From Suicoccus acidiformans (GTDB lineage Bacteria > Bacillota > Bacilli > Lactobacillales > Aerococcaceae): a stretch of DNA of 64,000 nt. Below are positions 1 to 8,672 of this stretch, in pieces (position 1 is the stretch's first letter; the number at the start of each line of letters is the position of its first letter). Position numbers and translations under genes: made by a program. Location: the NCBI RefSeq assembly GCF_003546865.1, contig NZ_CP023434.1:2418001-2482000 (forward strand), given 5' to 3'. The notes under the pieces were generated by a model that searched no databases, was not told the origin of the DNA, and saw only the letters and a program-made list of their open reading frames with translations.

Positions 1-1497
<1,497 letters not shown>

Positions 1498-1517
1498 TTA
1501 ATATTCATACTTTTCCT

Positions 1518-1545
1518 ATTATAGCATAAGAATAAGGTCTTTTAA
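1518..1545 (-). promoter_or_regulatory. metG promoter
   Basis: On the minus strand TATAAT at 1518-1523 is preceded by TGC (an extended -10). A weak -35, TTAAAA, lies at 1540-1545 with a 16-bp spacer. It lies between the upstream gene's terminator and metG and leaves a leader of about 30 nt. Confidence 0.6.
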
Positions 1546-1565
1546 CCCTTGCCTCAAATTTTCAT

Positions 1566-1602
1566 AAAAAAACTTCCCCTCAGCTTTAAACTGACGGGAA
1601 GT
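1566..1602 (-). terminator. Terminator of the NlpC/P60 hydrolase gene
   Basis: A 12-bp stem with one mismatch (ACTTCCCCTCAG / CTGACGGGAAGT) and a 7-nt loop. On the minus strand it is followed by a run of seven T. It ends the hydrolase transcript before metG. Confidence 0.85.
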
Positions 1603-1619
1603 ATATGGTTGGTATATGA

Positions 1620-3323
1620 TTAACGATTTACGCGAACCGCAAATTGTGGTGTGAACCATTGCGTGTTGTTGTATTCAAGTGGCGTACCTGGTTGAGAAGC
1701 GTGAATATAGTTTCCGCCACCTGTAGCGATAGCTACGTGGTAAGTAGAACCATTGTCACCCCAGAAGTATAAGTCTCCTGGCTGCGCGTCGGCTACACTA
1801 ATTTGTGTACCAGCGTGTTGTTGTTCACCAGTCCATCCACCAACATTAATGCCGTATGTTTCATTGAATACATATTGAACGAAACCTGAGCAGTCAAAAC
1901 CACTTGGCGTCTTGCCACCCCAAACATATGGTGTACCTAAGTATTTCTCTGCATTGGCAATCAATGCATTAGCATTAGCTTGGGCTGTTGCTGCTTGAGC
2001 TTGGGCTGCTTCGGCTTGAGCTTGGGCTTCAGCCGCACGTTGTTCGGCAGCTGCTGCTGCTGCTTGAGCTTCACTTTGGGCTTGGGCTTCGGCTTGAGCT
2101 GCTTGTTGAGCTTGAGCTTCGGCGGCTGCTTGGGCTTCGGCTTGAGCTTGTTCTAATTGAGCCTGAGCGGCGGCTTGGGCTGCTTCGGCTTCGGCAACGG
2201 CTGCTTCTTGAGCTGTTGTGTCTACTTCTGGTGTTGCTACTTCCGTTTCAACATAAGCTACTGAGCCATCTTCAGCAACGATTTCTTCTGTAGCAACAGT
2301 TGGAGCAACTTCTGTTTGAGCTACTTCTAAGTTTGCTTGAGCTTCTAAGACAGCTTCGGCTGCTTGGGCAACGGCTGCTTCAGCTGTGGCTTGCGCTTCA
2401 ACAGCGGCTGAATCAACAGCAGTTTGATCAACAGATGCTTCAGCATTAGCTAATGCTTGGGCTTCTGCCGCTTCGGCCATTGCTACTTCAGCTGCGGCTT
2501 GGGCTTCTGCTGCAGCTTGGGCCTCAGCTTCGGCAATCGCTTGAGCTTCTGCAATCGCAGCTGCTTGCGCCTCAGCGGCTGCCTGAGCTTCTGCTGCAGC
2601 ACGGGCCGCTTGCTCTGCCGCAATGCGTTGTGCTTCTTCATAAGCTGCCTTCTCTTGAATTAAAGCATCACGATGTTGAGCTGCTAAAGTAATATCATTG
2701 CTTAATTGATTGTAGACTGCTTCTTGCTCAGCAGCTTGAGCTGAAAGGTCTGAGCGAACAGCTTCTAATTCAGATACTTTATTAATTTTATCTTGTCTCG
2801 TATTCTCTACTTGAGCTTTAGAAGCTTCAACTGCTTCCATATCTTCTTGTTGTAAGGTCAATAAGTCTTTGTTAGCATCAACCATCTTACGTACAACGTC
2901 TAAACGTCCTACAAAGTCACTTACATCTTTCGAAGAGGCAACGTAATTTAAGTAGTTAGTAGAGCCACCACTTACTTGTACGGCACGCGCTTGTTCATTT
3001 AATAACTCTTCACGTGCTGCGATTTTCTCTTCTAAGCTTTCAATTTGTGTTTGGAAATCAGCAATTGCTGTTTCGTCTGCTTGAATAGCTGCAACTAATG
3101 CATCTGCTTGGGTACTTAAATCTTCGATTTGTGCGTATGCTTCAGAAAGTTGAGCGAATAAAGCAGATTGTTGAGCAGTTAATCCTTCAATTTGTAATTC
3201 TGTATCATTAATTAATGCATCATAATTTTGAGCGAATGCGGTAGCAGGTGTAGCCGCTGCGCCTAACGCAATTGCAGATGTAAACATTGTCTTGAATAGG
3301 CTTTTAGAAAAAGTTTTCTTCAT
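1620..3323 (-). CDS. Secreted coiled-coil NlpC/P60 peptidoglycan hydrolase (PcsB/SagA/CwlO type)
   Basis: Predicted secreted endopeptidase that cuts peptidoglycan cross-peptides during division. Visible parts: a Sec signal peptide (residues 1-32, ending ATAFA-QN); a coiled-coil region to about 230; an Ala/Gln/Glu-rich helical linker of about 225 residues, interrupted by a Val/Thr/Glu island; then an NlpC/P60 domain (about 457-567). The catalytic triad is visible as Cys478 (FDCSGF), His529 (YHVAIA) and His541 (YIHAS). The N-terminal architecture is that of PcsB and SagA, which FtsEX activates; ftsEX lies at 29.6-31.2 kb. AAGGAGAG precedes the ATG. The linker is encoded by repetitive gcttgg/gcttga units. 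The exact ortholog name is uncertain. Confidence 0.9.
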   Translation of the reverse strand: MKKTFSKSLFKTMFTSAIALGAAATPATAFAQNYDALINDTELQIEGLTAQQSALFAQLSEAYAQIEDLSTQADALVAAIQADETAIADFQTQIESLEEKIAAREELLNEQARAVQVSGGSTNYLNYVASSKDVSDFVGRLDVVRKMVDANKDLLTLQQEDMEAVEASKAQVENTRQDKINKVSELEAVRSDLSAQAAEQEAVYNQLSNDITLAAQHRDALIQEKAAYEEAQRIAAEQAARAAAEAQAAAEAQAAAIAEAQAIAEAEAQAAAEAQAAAEVAMAEAAEAQALANAEASVDQTAVDSAAVEAQATAEAAVAQAAEAVLEAQANLEVAQTEVAPTVATEEIVAEDGSVAYVETEVATPEVDTTAQEAAVAEAEAAQAAAQAQLEQAQAEAQAAAEAQAQQAAQAEAQAQSEAQAAAAAAEQRAAEAQAQAEAAQAQAATAQANANALIANAEKYLGTPYVWGGKTPSGFDCSGFVQYVFNETYGINVGGWTGEQQHAGTQISVADAQPGDLYFWGDNGSTYHVAIATGGGNYIHASQPGTPLEYNNTQWFTPQFAVRVNR

Positions 3324-3457
3324 TACTTAATGTCTCTCCTTGATGATAGTTTATTTTTATCTGTTATTTCGAAAAATCTCTTGGGTCATTTTTGCATGTT
3401 TGTATATTATCATAGCTTTCACCAAAAAGTCTGAATATGTTCAATTCGTATACACTT

Positions 3458-3474
3458 TGTAACATAACTGTAAT
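3458..3474. promoter_or_regulatory. Candidate WalR (YycF) or PhoP-type direct repeat
   Basis: TGTAAC and TGTAAT on the plus strand are separated by exactly 5 bp. This matches the WalR box as I recall it (two TGTWAH with N5 between). It lies about 135 nt upstream of the hydrolase start codon, a gene type often in the WalRK/VicRK regulon. Read toward the hydrolase it is ATTACA-N5-GTTACA, which also resembles a PhoP box, so the regulator is not settled. Confidence 0.45.
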
Positions 3475-3558
3475 TTTAACCGCTTTCTTTTATCGGAAAG
3501 TTTATTTCCTTTAAAATTCTTTAAATATTACATAATTCATATGCTCATCAAAGGTTTC

Positions 3559-3587
3559 TTGCCATTCCTTATAATTAACTTTATAAT
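3559..3587 (+). promoter_or_regulatory. tyrS promoter
   Basis: TTGCCA at 3559-3564, a 17-bp spacer and a perfect TATAAT at 3582-3587. The predicted transcript starts near 3594, so translation from an ATG at 3596 would be almost leaderless. This supports the downstream GTG at 3626. Confidence 0.8.
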
Positions 3588-3625
3588 GAAACCACATGAC
3601 ACTAAAGGTAAAGGAGCTATCAAGC

Positions 3626-4894
3626 GTGAATATCATAGAAGATTTAAATTGGCGTGGCGCCATCAACCAACAAACAGATGCTGAAGGCTTAACTAAGCTT
3701 GTTGAAACAAAGCATATTAAACTCTACTGCGGGGTTGACCCAACCGGAGACTCCTTACATATCGGGCACTTAATTCCCTTCATGATTTTAAAGAGATTTC
3801 AACTTGCCGGCCACCATCCTATTGTCGTCATCGGTGGCGGCACAGGTTCAATCGGTGACCCAAGTGGCCGTTCAAGTGAACGCGTGTTACAGACCATGGA
3901 AACCATTGAATACAACGCGGAGAAACTCAGCCAGCAAATGAACCGCCTGTTCGTTGAAGGCAATGATTCAGCGAATTCTTTCGAAATTGTTAATAATTAT
4001 GATTGGTTAAGCCAGTTGTCCTTACTCGATTTCCTGAGAGACTACGGCAAGCATTTCAATGTCAATACAATGCTAGCCAAAGACGTTGTGGCAAGTCGCT
4101 TAGATGTAGGGATTTCATTTACGGAATTTACCTATCAAATTCTACAATCGATTGATTTCCATCATCTCTATAAGGAAATGGATGTCCAACTTCAAGTCGG
4201 TGGCGCTGACCAATGGGGGAATATTACCGCTGGTTTAGACTTCATCCGCCGTATGGAAGGCCCTGAAGCAGAAGCATACGGCTTAACCATTCCACTAATG
4301 ACCAAATCTGATGGAAGCAAATTCGGTAAATCAGCCGGTGGTGCGATTTGGCTAGATTCAGAAAAGACAACACCTTATGAATTCTATCAATTTTGGCTTA
4401 ACCAACAAGACGAAGATGTGGTTAAATTCTTGAAGTATTTCACCTTCCTATCCAAGGAAGAAATTGAAGCAATTGGCAAAGAAGTTGAAGAGCAACCACA
4501 CCTACGTTACGGTCAGAAACGTCTTGCTGAAGAAATCACTGTCTTCGTTCACGGCCAAGCAGCTTTAGAAGAAGCACAATTAATTACCAATGCACTCTTC
4601 ACCGGTGATGTCGGCCAATTAAGTCCAGAGCAGATTGCCCAAGGCTTTAAGAATATGCCTCAAGCTACAGCACCGCGCCAAGAGGCTAATTTACCAATTT
4701 GGCTAGTGGATACAGGTCTAGTAGATTCCCGTCGCCAAGCTAGGGAATTTGTTGGCAATGGTGCCATTTCAATCAATGGCGAGAAGATTACCGATTTAGA
4801 CTACACCATCTCCCCAGAAGATGCTATCGGCAACCAATATATTATCGTCCGTCGCGGCAAGAAGAATTATTACTTAGTCACATTAGAAGACTAA
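3626..4894 (+). CDS. tyrS: Tyrosyl-tRNA synthetase
   Basis: Attaches tyrosine to tRNA-Tyr. It is 422 residues from the GTG at 3626, the usual TyrS length. Visible are the class I HIGH motif in SLHIGHLIPF, the tyrosine-pocket stretch QVGGADQWGN, the KMSKS-equivalent KFGKS and a C-terminal S4 RNA-binding domain (about 355-422). An in-frame ATG at 3596 exists, but it falls at the predicted transcription start. The GTG has AAGGAG at the right distance and gives the normal N-terminus NIIEDLNWRG. It is monocistronic, with a strong terminator behind it. Unlike many Firmicute tyrS genes it has no T-box leader. Confidence 0.97.
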   Translation: MNIIEDLNWRGAINQQTDAEGLTKLVETKHIKLYCGVDPTGDSLHIGHLIPFMILKRFQLAGHHPIVVIGGGTGSIGDPSGRSSERVLQTMETIEYNAEKLSQQMNRLFVEGNDSANSFEIVNNYDWLSQLSLLDFLRDYGKHFNVNTMLAKDVVASRLDVGISFTEFTYQILQSIDFHHLYKEMDVQLQVGGADQWGNITAGLDFIRRMEGPEAEAYGLTIPLMTKSDGSKFGKSAGGAIWLDSEKTTPYEFYQFWLNQQDEDVVKFLKYFTFLSKEEIEAIGKEVEEQPHLRYGQKRLAEEITVFVHGQAALEEAQLITNALFTGDVGQLSPEQIAQGFKNMPQATAPRQEANLPIWLVDTGLVDSRRQAREFVGNGAISINGEKITDLDYTISPEDAIGNQYIIVRRGKKNYYLVTLED

Positions 4895-4967
4895 TTTCCC
4901 TGAAGAAAGTTTGTGCTGAAATCTAATGCATTAATCATGCCGAATTTCAGTTAATATAAGTAACCAA

Positions 4968-5011
4968 AAACACCCCAAACATTGCATGCAATCGCAATGT
5001 TTGGGGTGTTT
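4968..5011. terminator. Bidirectional terminator between tyrS and the reductase operon
   Basis: A perfect 18-bp stem (arms 4968-4985 and 4994-5011, sharing ACACCCCAAACATTGC) with an 8-nt loop between two converging genes. The T run is better on the minus strand (TTTTT) than on the plus strand (TTT). Confidence 0.9.
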
Positions 5012-5028
5012 GCTACTTAACTACTATA

Positions 5029-5214
5029 CTACTTTCGCCACTCTTTCCGGCTCCATACCTGCCCGTCTAAGCGACCTTCTGCTATCCGACTCAACTCTCT
5101 CTGTTGCATGTAATGGCGATAGGCCACATCTAGCAAAGCTTTTGTAGGATAGTCCTTTGCCTGCTCCTGCCAGTGAACAATCGCTTCTTTCAACCAAAGC
5201 ATATCTTCAGCCAT
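5029..5214 (-). CDS. Small hypothetical protein, 61 residues
   Basis: I do not recognise a family. The protein is highly charged and rich in Trp, Gln and Arg (MAEDMLWLKEAIVHWQEQ near the start, ending SRKEWRK), with no signal peptide or membrane segment, and looks helical. Its ATG lies one base after the stop of the upstream reductase, and GGAGGAG sits inside the last reductase codons, so translational coupling is likely. It is the last gene before a strong terminator, which supports a real gene. It may assist the reductase or the two-component system; that is inference from position only. Confidence 0.65.
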   Translation of the reverse strand: MAEDMLWLKEAIVHWQEQAKDYPTKALLDVAYRHYMQQRELSRIAEGRLDGQVWSRKEWRK

Positions 5215-5215
5215 A

Positions 5216-5902
5216 TTACCACTCCTCCATTAAATCGTATAATTCCGCATTTGTCGCATGAACTTCTTCATAGTGCATCACAAAGGCTTCGAAAATTCTC
5301 CGATAAGTTGCATTGATGGGCAAATGTTCCGCCGTCACTTCCTGTAAGGCTTTAATCAAGTATTCGCCAAAGGCATGCTCAGACTGATAGTTGCCTGTTT
5401 CAACATAGGCACGGTAGCGCCAAAGCAGCTCATATTTCGCCTCTTCCTTTAAATAGGAGAACTGGGCAATATGGAAGATAGGCAAATATGTCCAATCGAA
5501 GTAACGGGCTAAACTTTCGTAGGGGCTTAGTAACTCAGATAAGGTGCGTCCCACTCTGCCCCCGCTTGCAAAATGATGGGCACTCACACCTGTTGAAACC
5601 ACTAGGCCCAACTCTTTGCCGGCTAAGTTCTTTGCCTCGCTGCCTTCTGGCAGAACTACATCGAGCCAGTTTTTGAGTATACTGGGCGCTTGATACCAGT
5701 ATAAGTTAAATTGAAATATTAAGCGGTCATATGCTTGCAAGCGCTCCAGCTCTGCCGCTTGCTGAAAGGGTCCTTGACTTGTAAGTTGCCCTTGTAAATC
5801 AACAACAGTTACATTGGCTAAATCTTCAACGGCACTTAAAAGAAATTGTTGACTAGATGAAACATCAACTTCAGGATGTGCCAGTAATATTAATGTTTTC
5901 AA
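5216..5902 (-). CDS. NAD(P)H oxidoreductase, flavodoxin-like fold (KefF/MdaB type)
   Basis: Predicted FMN- or FAD-dependent quinone or electrophile reductase of the Flavodoxin_2 family. The first strand and cofactor loop read MKTLILLAHPEV, and QFNLYWYQAPSILKNWLDVVL is the family's central stretch. GLVVSTG and a later Tyr-rich region follow. The length (228 residues) is slightly above the usual 180-200 because of a C-terminal extension rich in Glu and His. The start is TTG, placed directly after the histidine kinase stop codon with AAGGAA upstream. Its place in the kinase operon suggests control by, or a role in, the stress that system senses. The substrate cannot be told. Confidence 0.85.
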   Translation of the reverse strand: MKTLILLAHPEVDVSSSQQFLLSAVEDLANVTVVDLQGQLTSQGPFQQAAELERLQAYDRLIFQFNLYWYQAPSILKNWLDVVLPEGSEAKNLAGKELGLVVSTGVSAHHFASGGRVGRTLSELLSPYESLARYFDWTYLPIFHIAQFSYLKEEAKYELLWRYRAYVETGNYQSEHAFGEYLIKALQEVTAEHLPINATYRRIFEAFVMHYEEVHATNAELYDLMEEW

Positions 5903-7324
5903 TTAGGTTCCTTCTTCCGTATGTGTTTGATGGGGTAGGCGGACGGTAAAAGTACTTCCGACATTCAGCTCACTCTCTACAGCAATTGTCCCTTCGTGGG
6001 CTTCCACAAGTGACTTAACGAGCGAAAGTCCGATGCCTGATTCCCCATATTCTGTATTCTTACGCGACTCATCTACTTTATAGAAACGCTCCCAAATCGC
6101 GCGTTGGTCTTTGGGACTAATCCCGATGCCGTGGTCAATAACTTGGATAACACTCGCATCATCCGTCATAAAGCCTTTAAGGATAATATCACTTTCTTGG
6201 GAGAATTGAATCGCATTCGTGACAAGATTAATCACAATCTGCACAAGGCGATCATAATCGGCCCAGAAGATAAGTTGATCACTGGCCTCAACGACAATAC
6301 GGTCACCACTACCCTCCGCTTTGACAGACATCTGTTGGTAAATCTGTTCGAAAAATTCTCGCCCATTGATGGCTCGTTTGTTCAAGTAAATTTGCCGGGT
6401 CGCAACCTTCTCATAGTCTAAATTCTCATTGACGAGCCGGGTTAAGCGAGCCGTCTCTTGGGCAATCAACTCAAGGCTGCGCTCCCGTTGACTTTCAGGA
6501 ATCATATTGTATTGCAGACCTTCCAATAAACCTGACATGGTCGTCAGCGGGGTGCGCATTTCATGCGCCACGTCCATCATAAATTGACGACGCAATTCTT
6601 CTTGGCGTTCAATTTCTTCTTGTGACTCAGCTAGCGAATCAGCCATAGCCTTAAAGTCGCGGGTTAAATTAGCAAATTCATCGTTACCTGAAGTGTCCAA
6701 ATCAATATCATATTGTCCAGAGGCGATAACTTTCGTAGCTTCTTGAAGTCGCTTAATTTTGCGATTTTGATAGATGGCTAAAAGATAGCTAATCACTATC
6801 CCAACCATGACTGCAAAGATGAACGATGCAAGGATGTTCTTTTGGACATCTGCCAATTGCCCTTCCAATGAATCCAAGGGTGCCCCCAGACTAATAAAGC
6901 CTTCGGGAAACTGGCCAACGTTCTGATGAGGCAGATAGACAATCAGGTAGGGTTCAATCTTTCCATCTTTAGATTGGCGATCGACCGTGCGAAAGCCCAG
7001 AATCTCTCCTTGGGCTATTCGTATCAAATCCGAATCATCTAAATTAGCATCAAAGCGCTGATCATAGGTTGGATAAATTGTACTGCCATCAGGCAAATAA
7101 ACTTGAATTAAAATATTCTCACTGGCCAACAATTGAGACGTTCGAACCAGGTCTTCCCGAGAAAAGTTGTTATTTATAATGTTATAGCCGTAATTCAACA
7201 ATTGCTCTTGCCGATTCTGGGTCAGCTCATCGGTAATATTATTCACCATACGGTTGGTCATAATGGCCACCGTAAGCAGTAATAAGACTAGAAAGCTTAA
7301 GAATTGTTGCCAGAAGAACTTCAT
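5903..7324 (-). CDS. Sensor histidine kinase
   Basis: Membrane sensor that autophosphorylates and hands phosphate to the response regulator encoded just upstream. It is 473 residues: a first membrane segment (about 8-22), an extracellular sensor domain (about 23-163), a second membrane segment (164-184), HAMP (about 185-237), HisKA with phospho-acceptor His254 (DVAHEMRTPL), then a HATPase with the N-box IVINLVTNAIQFS and glycine-rich GIGISPKDQ and GIGLSLVKS. Its ATG overlaps the regulator's TGA (ATGA), the usual coupled arrangement. The signal sensed is unknown; I could not match it to a named system. Confidence 0.93.
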   Translation of the reverse strand: MKFFWQQFLSFLVLLLLTVAIMTNRMVNNITDELTQNRQEQLLNYGYNIINNNFSREDLVRTSQLLASENILIQVYLPDGSTIYPTYDQRFDANLDDSDLIRIAQGEILGFRTVDRQSKDGKIEPYLIVYLPHQNVGQFPEGFISLGAPLDSLEGQLADVQKNILASFIFAVMVGIVISYLLAIYQNRKIKRLQEATKVIASGQYDIDLDTSGNDEFANLTRDFKAMADSLAESQEEIERQEELRRQFMMDVAHEMRTPLTTMSGLLEGLQYNMIPESQRERSLELIAQETARLTRLVNENLDYEKVATRQIYLNKRAINGREFFEQIYQQMSVKAEGSGDRIVVEASDQLIFWADYDRLVQIVINLVTNAIQFSQESDIILKGFMTDDASVIQVIDHGIGISPKDQRAIWERFYKVDESRKNTEYGESGIGLSLVKSLVEAHEGTIAVESELNVGSTFTVRLPHQTHTEEGT

Positions 7325-8037
7325 TCTTTGCCACCAGGCTCCTCATATTTATAGCCTACACCCCAAACGGTTTGGATGACTTGTTCACCTACCGTTTCAA
7401 TCTTCTGGCGCAACTTCTTAATATGTGCGTCAACTGTGCGCTCATCCCCATAGAAAGGATCTTCCCATAGACTCGTCAATAACTCTTCGCGCGTAAAGAC
7501 ACGCTTAGGATTCTGGGCAAACATTACTAGTAAATCAAATTCTTTCGGGGTGATATTCTCAATTAATTGGTCGTTATAGAAAGCTTCCCGAGTGGCTGTA
7601 TTGATTTTCAGCACATTCGTCCGCACATCAAAGGCATCATCAGCTTCCTGCACCTGATTAACTGAACCCATTTGGGCACGGCGATACAAAGCCTTAATCC
7701 GCGCCAAGAGTGTCATTGGGCTGAATGGTTTGGTCACATAATCATCCGCACCCATCTCTAAGCCAATAACTTGATCACTCTCCGAATCACGGGCAGTGAG
7801 CATAATAATCGGTACGTTGCTAGATGCCTTGCGTATTTCACGGCAAATTTGCATCCCGTCCATGCTAGGCAAGTTCAAATCTAAGATGACAATATCCCAA
7901 CGGTTCGGCTCCGCCATAAAGGCCTGGTAACCTGCCTGTCCATCATCATAAAAGGAAGCCTGATAGCCTTCATTCTCAAAAAACATGGACATCATTTCAC
8001 TCACTGAGGCGTTATCTTCGATCATTAATAGTTCCAT
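7321..8037 (-). CDS. OmpR-family response regulator
   Basis: DNA-binding partner of the adjacent kinase. It has a receiver domain with phospho-acceptor Asp53 (ILDLNLPSMDG), then Thr and Lys in MLTARDSE and VTKPF, and a C-terminal winged helix ending VWGVGYKYE. The ORF can extend upstream to 8079, but the ATG at 8037 is preferred. It has GGAGG eight bases upstream, the protein then begins MELLMIEDN at the first receiver strand, and the longer form would begin inside the promoter. It is the first gene of a four-gene operon (regulator, kinase, reductase, small protein). Confidence 0.93.
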   Translation of the reverse strand: MELLMIEDNASVSEMMSMFFENEGYQASFYDDGQAGYQAFMAEPNRWDIVILDLNLPSMDGMQICREIRKASSNVPIIMLTARDSESDQVIGLEMGADDYVTKPFSPMTLLARIKALYRRAQMGSVNQVQEADDAFDVRTNVLKINTATREAFYNDQLIENITPKEFDLLVMFAQNPKRVFTREELLTSLWEDPFYGDERTVDAHIKKLRQKIETVGEQVIQTVWGVGYKYEEPGGKE

Positions 8038-8062
8038 TGTATCGACCTCCATTTTCTTCTCA

Positions 8063-8077
8063 GGTGTATTATACACC
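8063..8077 (-). promoter_or_regulatory. 15-bp perfect palindrome holding the -10 of the two-component operon
   Basis: GGTGTATTATACACC is a perfect inverted repeat about one central base. On the minus strand its centre reads TATAAT, a consensus -10 correctly placed before the regulator gene. No good -35 is visible. A dyad that covers the -10 is what a repressor or autoregulatory site would look like; the binding protein is unknown. Confidence 0.5.
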
Positions 8078-8104
8078 ATTTCTCAGACTGAATGATATTT
8101 TTTA

Positions 8105-8139
8105 TCAAAAAGCCCACCGTGATTACTCACTGTGGGCTT
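8105..8139 (-). terminator. Terminator of the ssb-like gene
   Basis: A 12-bp stem with one mismatch (AGCCCACCGTGA / TCACTGTGGGCT) and a 4-nt loop, followed on the minus strand by TTTTT. Confidence 0.85.
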
Positions 8140-8160
8140 CAGGCATTGGCTTAACTCACA

Positions 8161-8604
8161 TTATTCATTCGCTTCTTTGACCGTCTGCACATAGGATTCA
8201 ACAACTGCTTGCTCAGCTGGTTCAAAACCTGCCTGGGCCATGGTTACCGGTGTTTTCTCGACCTTTGCCTTGCCTTTCGCCTTAGTCTTGCGTGGTTTAA
8301 ATAAAGTCACATCGCTGACTACACATTCTACAATATAAACCTTTTGCTCATCTTTATTAGTATAAGAGCGACTTTGCATCCGGCCAGAGATAGCGACTTG
8401 GTCACCTTTCTGACAGAAACGTTTCAGTAAATCGGCGTGACGATTCCACGCAACAAAGGGAATAAAATCCGTGATTTCTTCGCCATTGCGATCCAACTGA
8501 TAGCGATTGATTGCAATCGTGTTATTCACGACCCTCAAATCTGCTTCTAATTCCTTCACTTCCACGTGTCCTACGAGTCGACCTACAAACGATACATTGT
8601 TCAT
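8161..8604 (-). CDS. Single-stranded DNA-binding protein lacking the acidic tail (SsbB-like)
   Basis: The OB-fold SSB domain spans about residues 1-105 (start MNNVSFVGRLVGHVEVKE, then DFIPFVAWNRHADLL and DQVAISGRMQSRSY). The remainder is basic and low in complexity (KPRKTKAKGKAKVEK) and ends VKEANE. The conserved acidic tip that ends main SSBs (DDDIPF type) is absent. Such tail-less paralogs (SsbB) protect incoming DNA during natural transformation in Bacillus and streptococci. Here the gene stands alone with its own terminator, and the 25-bp element before it closely matches one before comFA. A competence role is therefore well supported but inferred. It is not the replicative ssb, which normally sits with rpsF and rpsR. 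Confidence 0.85.
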   Translation of the reverse strand: MNNVSFVGRLVGHVEVKELEADLRVVNNTIAINRYQLDRNGEEITDFIPFVAWNRHADLLKRFCQKGDQVAISGRMQSRSYTNKDEQKVYIVECVVSDVTLFKPRKTKAKGKAKVEKTPVTMAQAGFEPAEQAVVESYVQTVKEANE

Positions 8605-8628
8605 TTTTCATCTCTCCTTTTTATCGTT

Positions 8629-8653
8629 CTACTTATATATACTCCAAAAAGGG
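8629..8653 (-). promoter_or_regulatory. Candidate competence promoter element, ssb-like copy
   Basis: On the minus strand this 25-bp stretch has CCCT, a T run, and GTATATATAA followed by TAG. It matches the element at 37876-37900 before comFA at 21 of 25 positions. It ends 24 nt before the start codon. It resembles the T-rich stretch plus cin-box layout of ComX promoters, without the exact streptococcal TACGAATA. Confidence 0.6.
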
Positions 8654-8672
8654 CGAGATTCCATGTGATAAA

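Larger units (their letters stand above)
3324..3625. other. Divergent control region between the hydrolase gene and tyrS
   Basis: About 300 bases with no credible gene. It holds the tyrS promoter (3559-3587), a probable hydrolase -10 (TATGAT or GATAAT on the minus strand, about 3406-3414) and a two-component-type direct repeat at 3458-3474. No T-box specifier or antiterminator sequence is visible ahead of tyrS. Confidence 0.6.

Noticed and set aside
1988-2692. Plus-strand ORFs opposite the hydrolase linker (Leu-rich proteins of 68-101 residues)
   Set aside because: They are mirror images of the Ala/Gln/Glu repeat on the minus strand. They lack ribosome binding sites and have only low-complexity Leu content.
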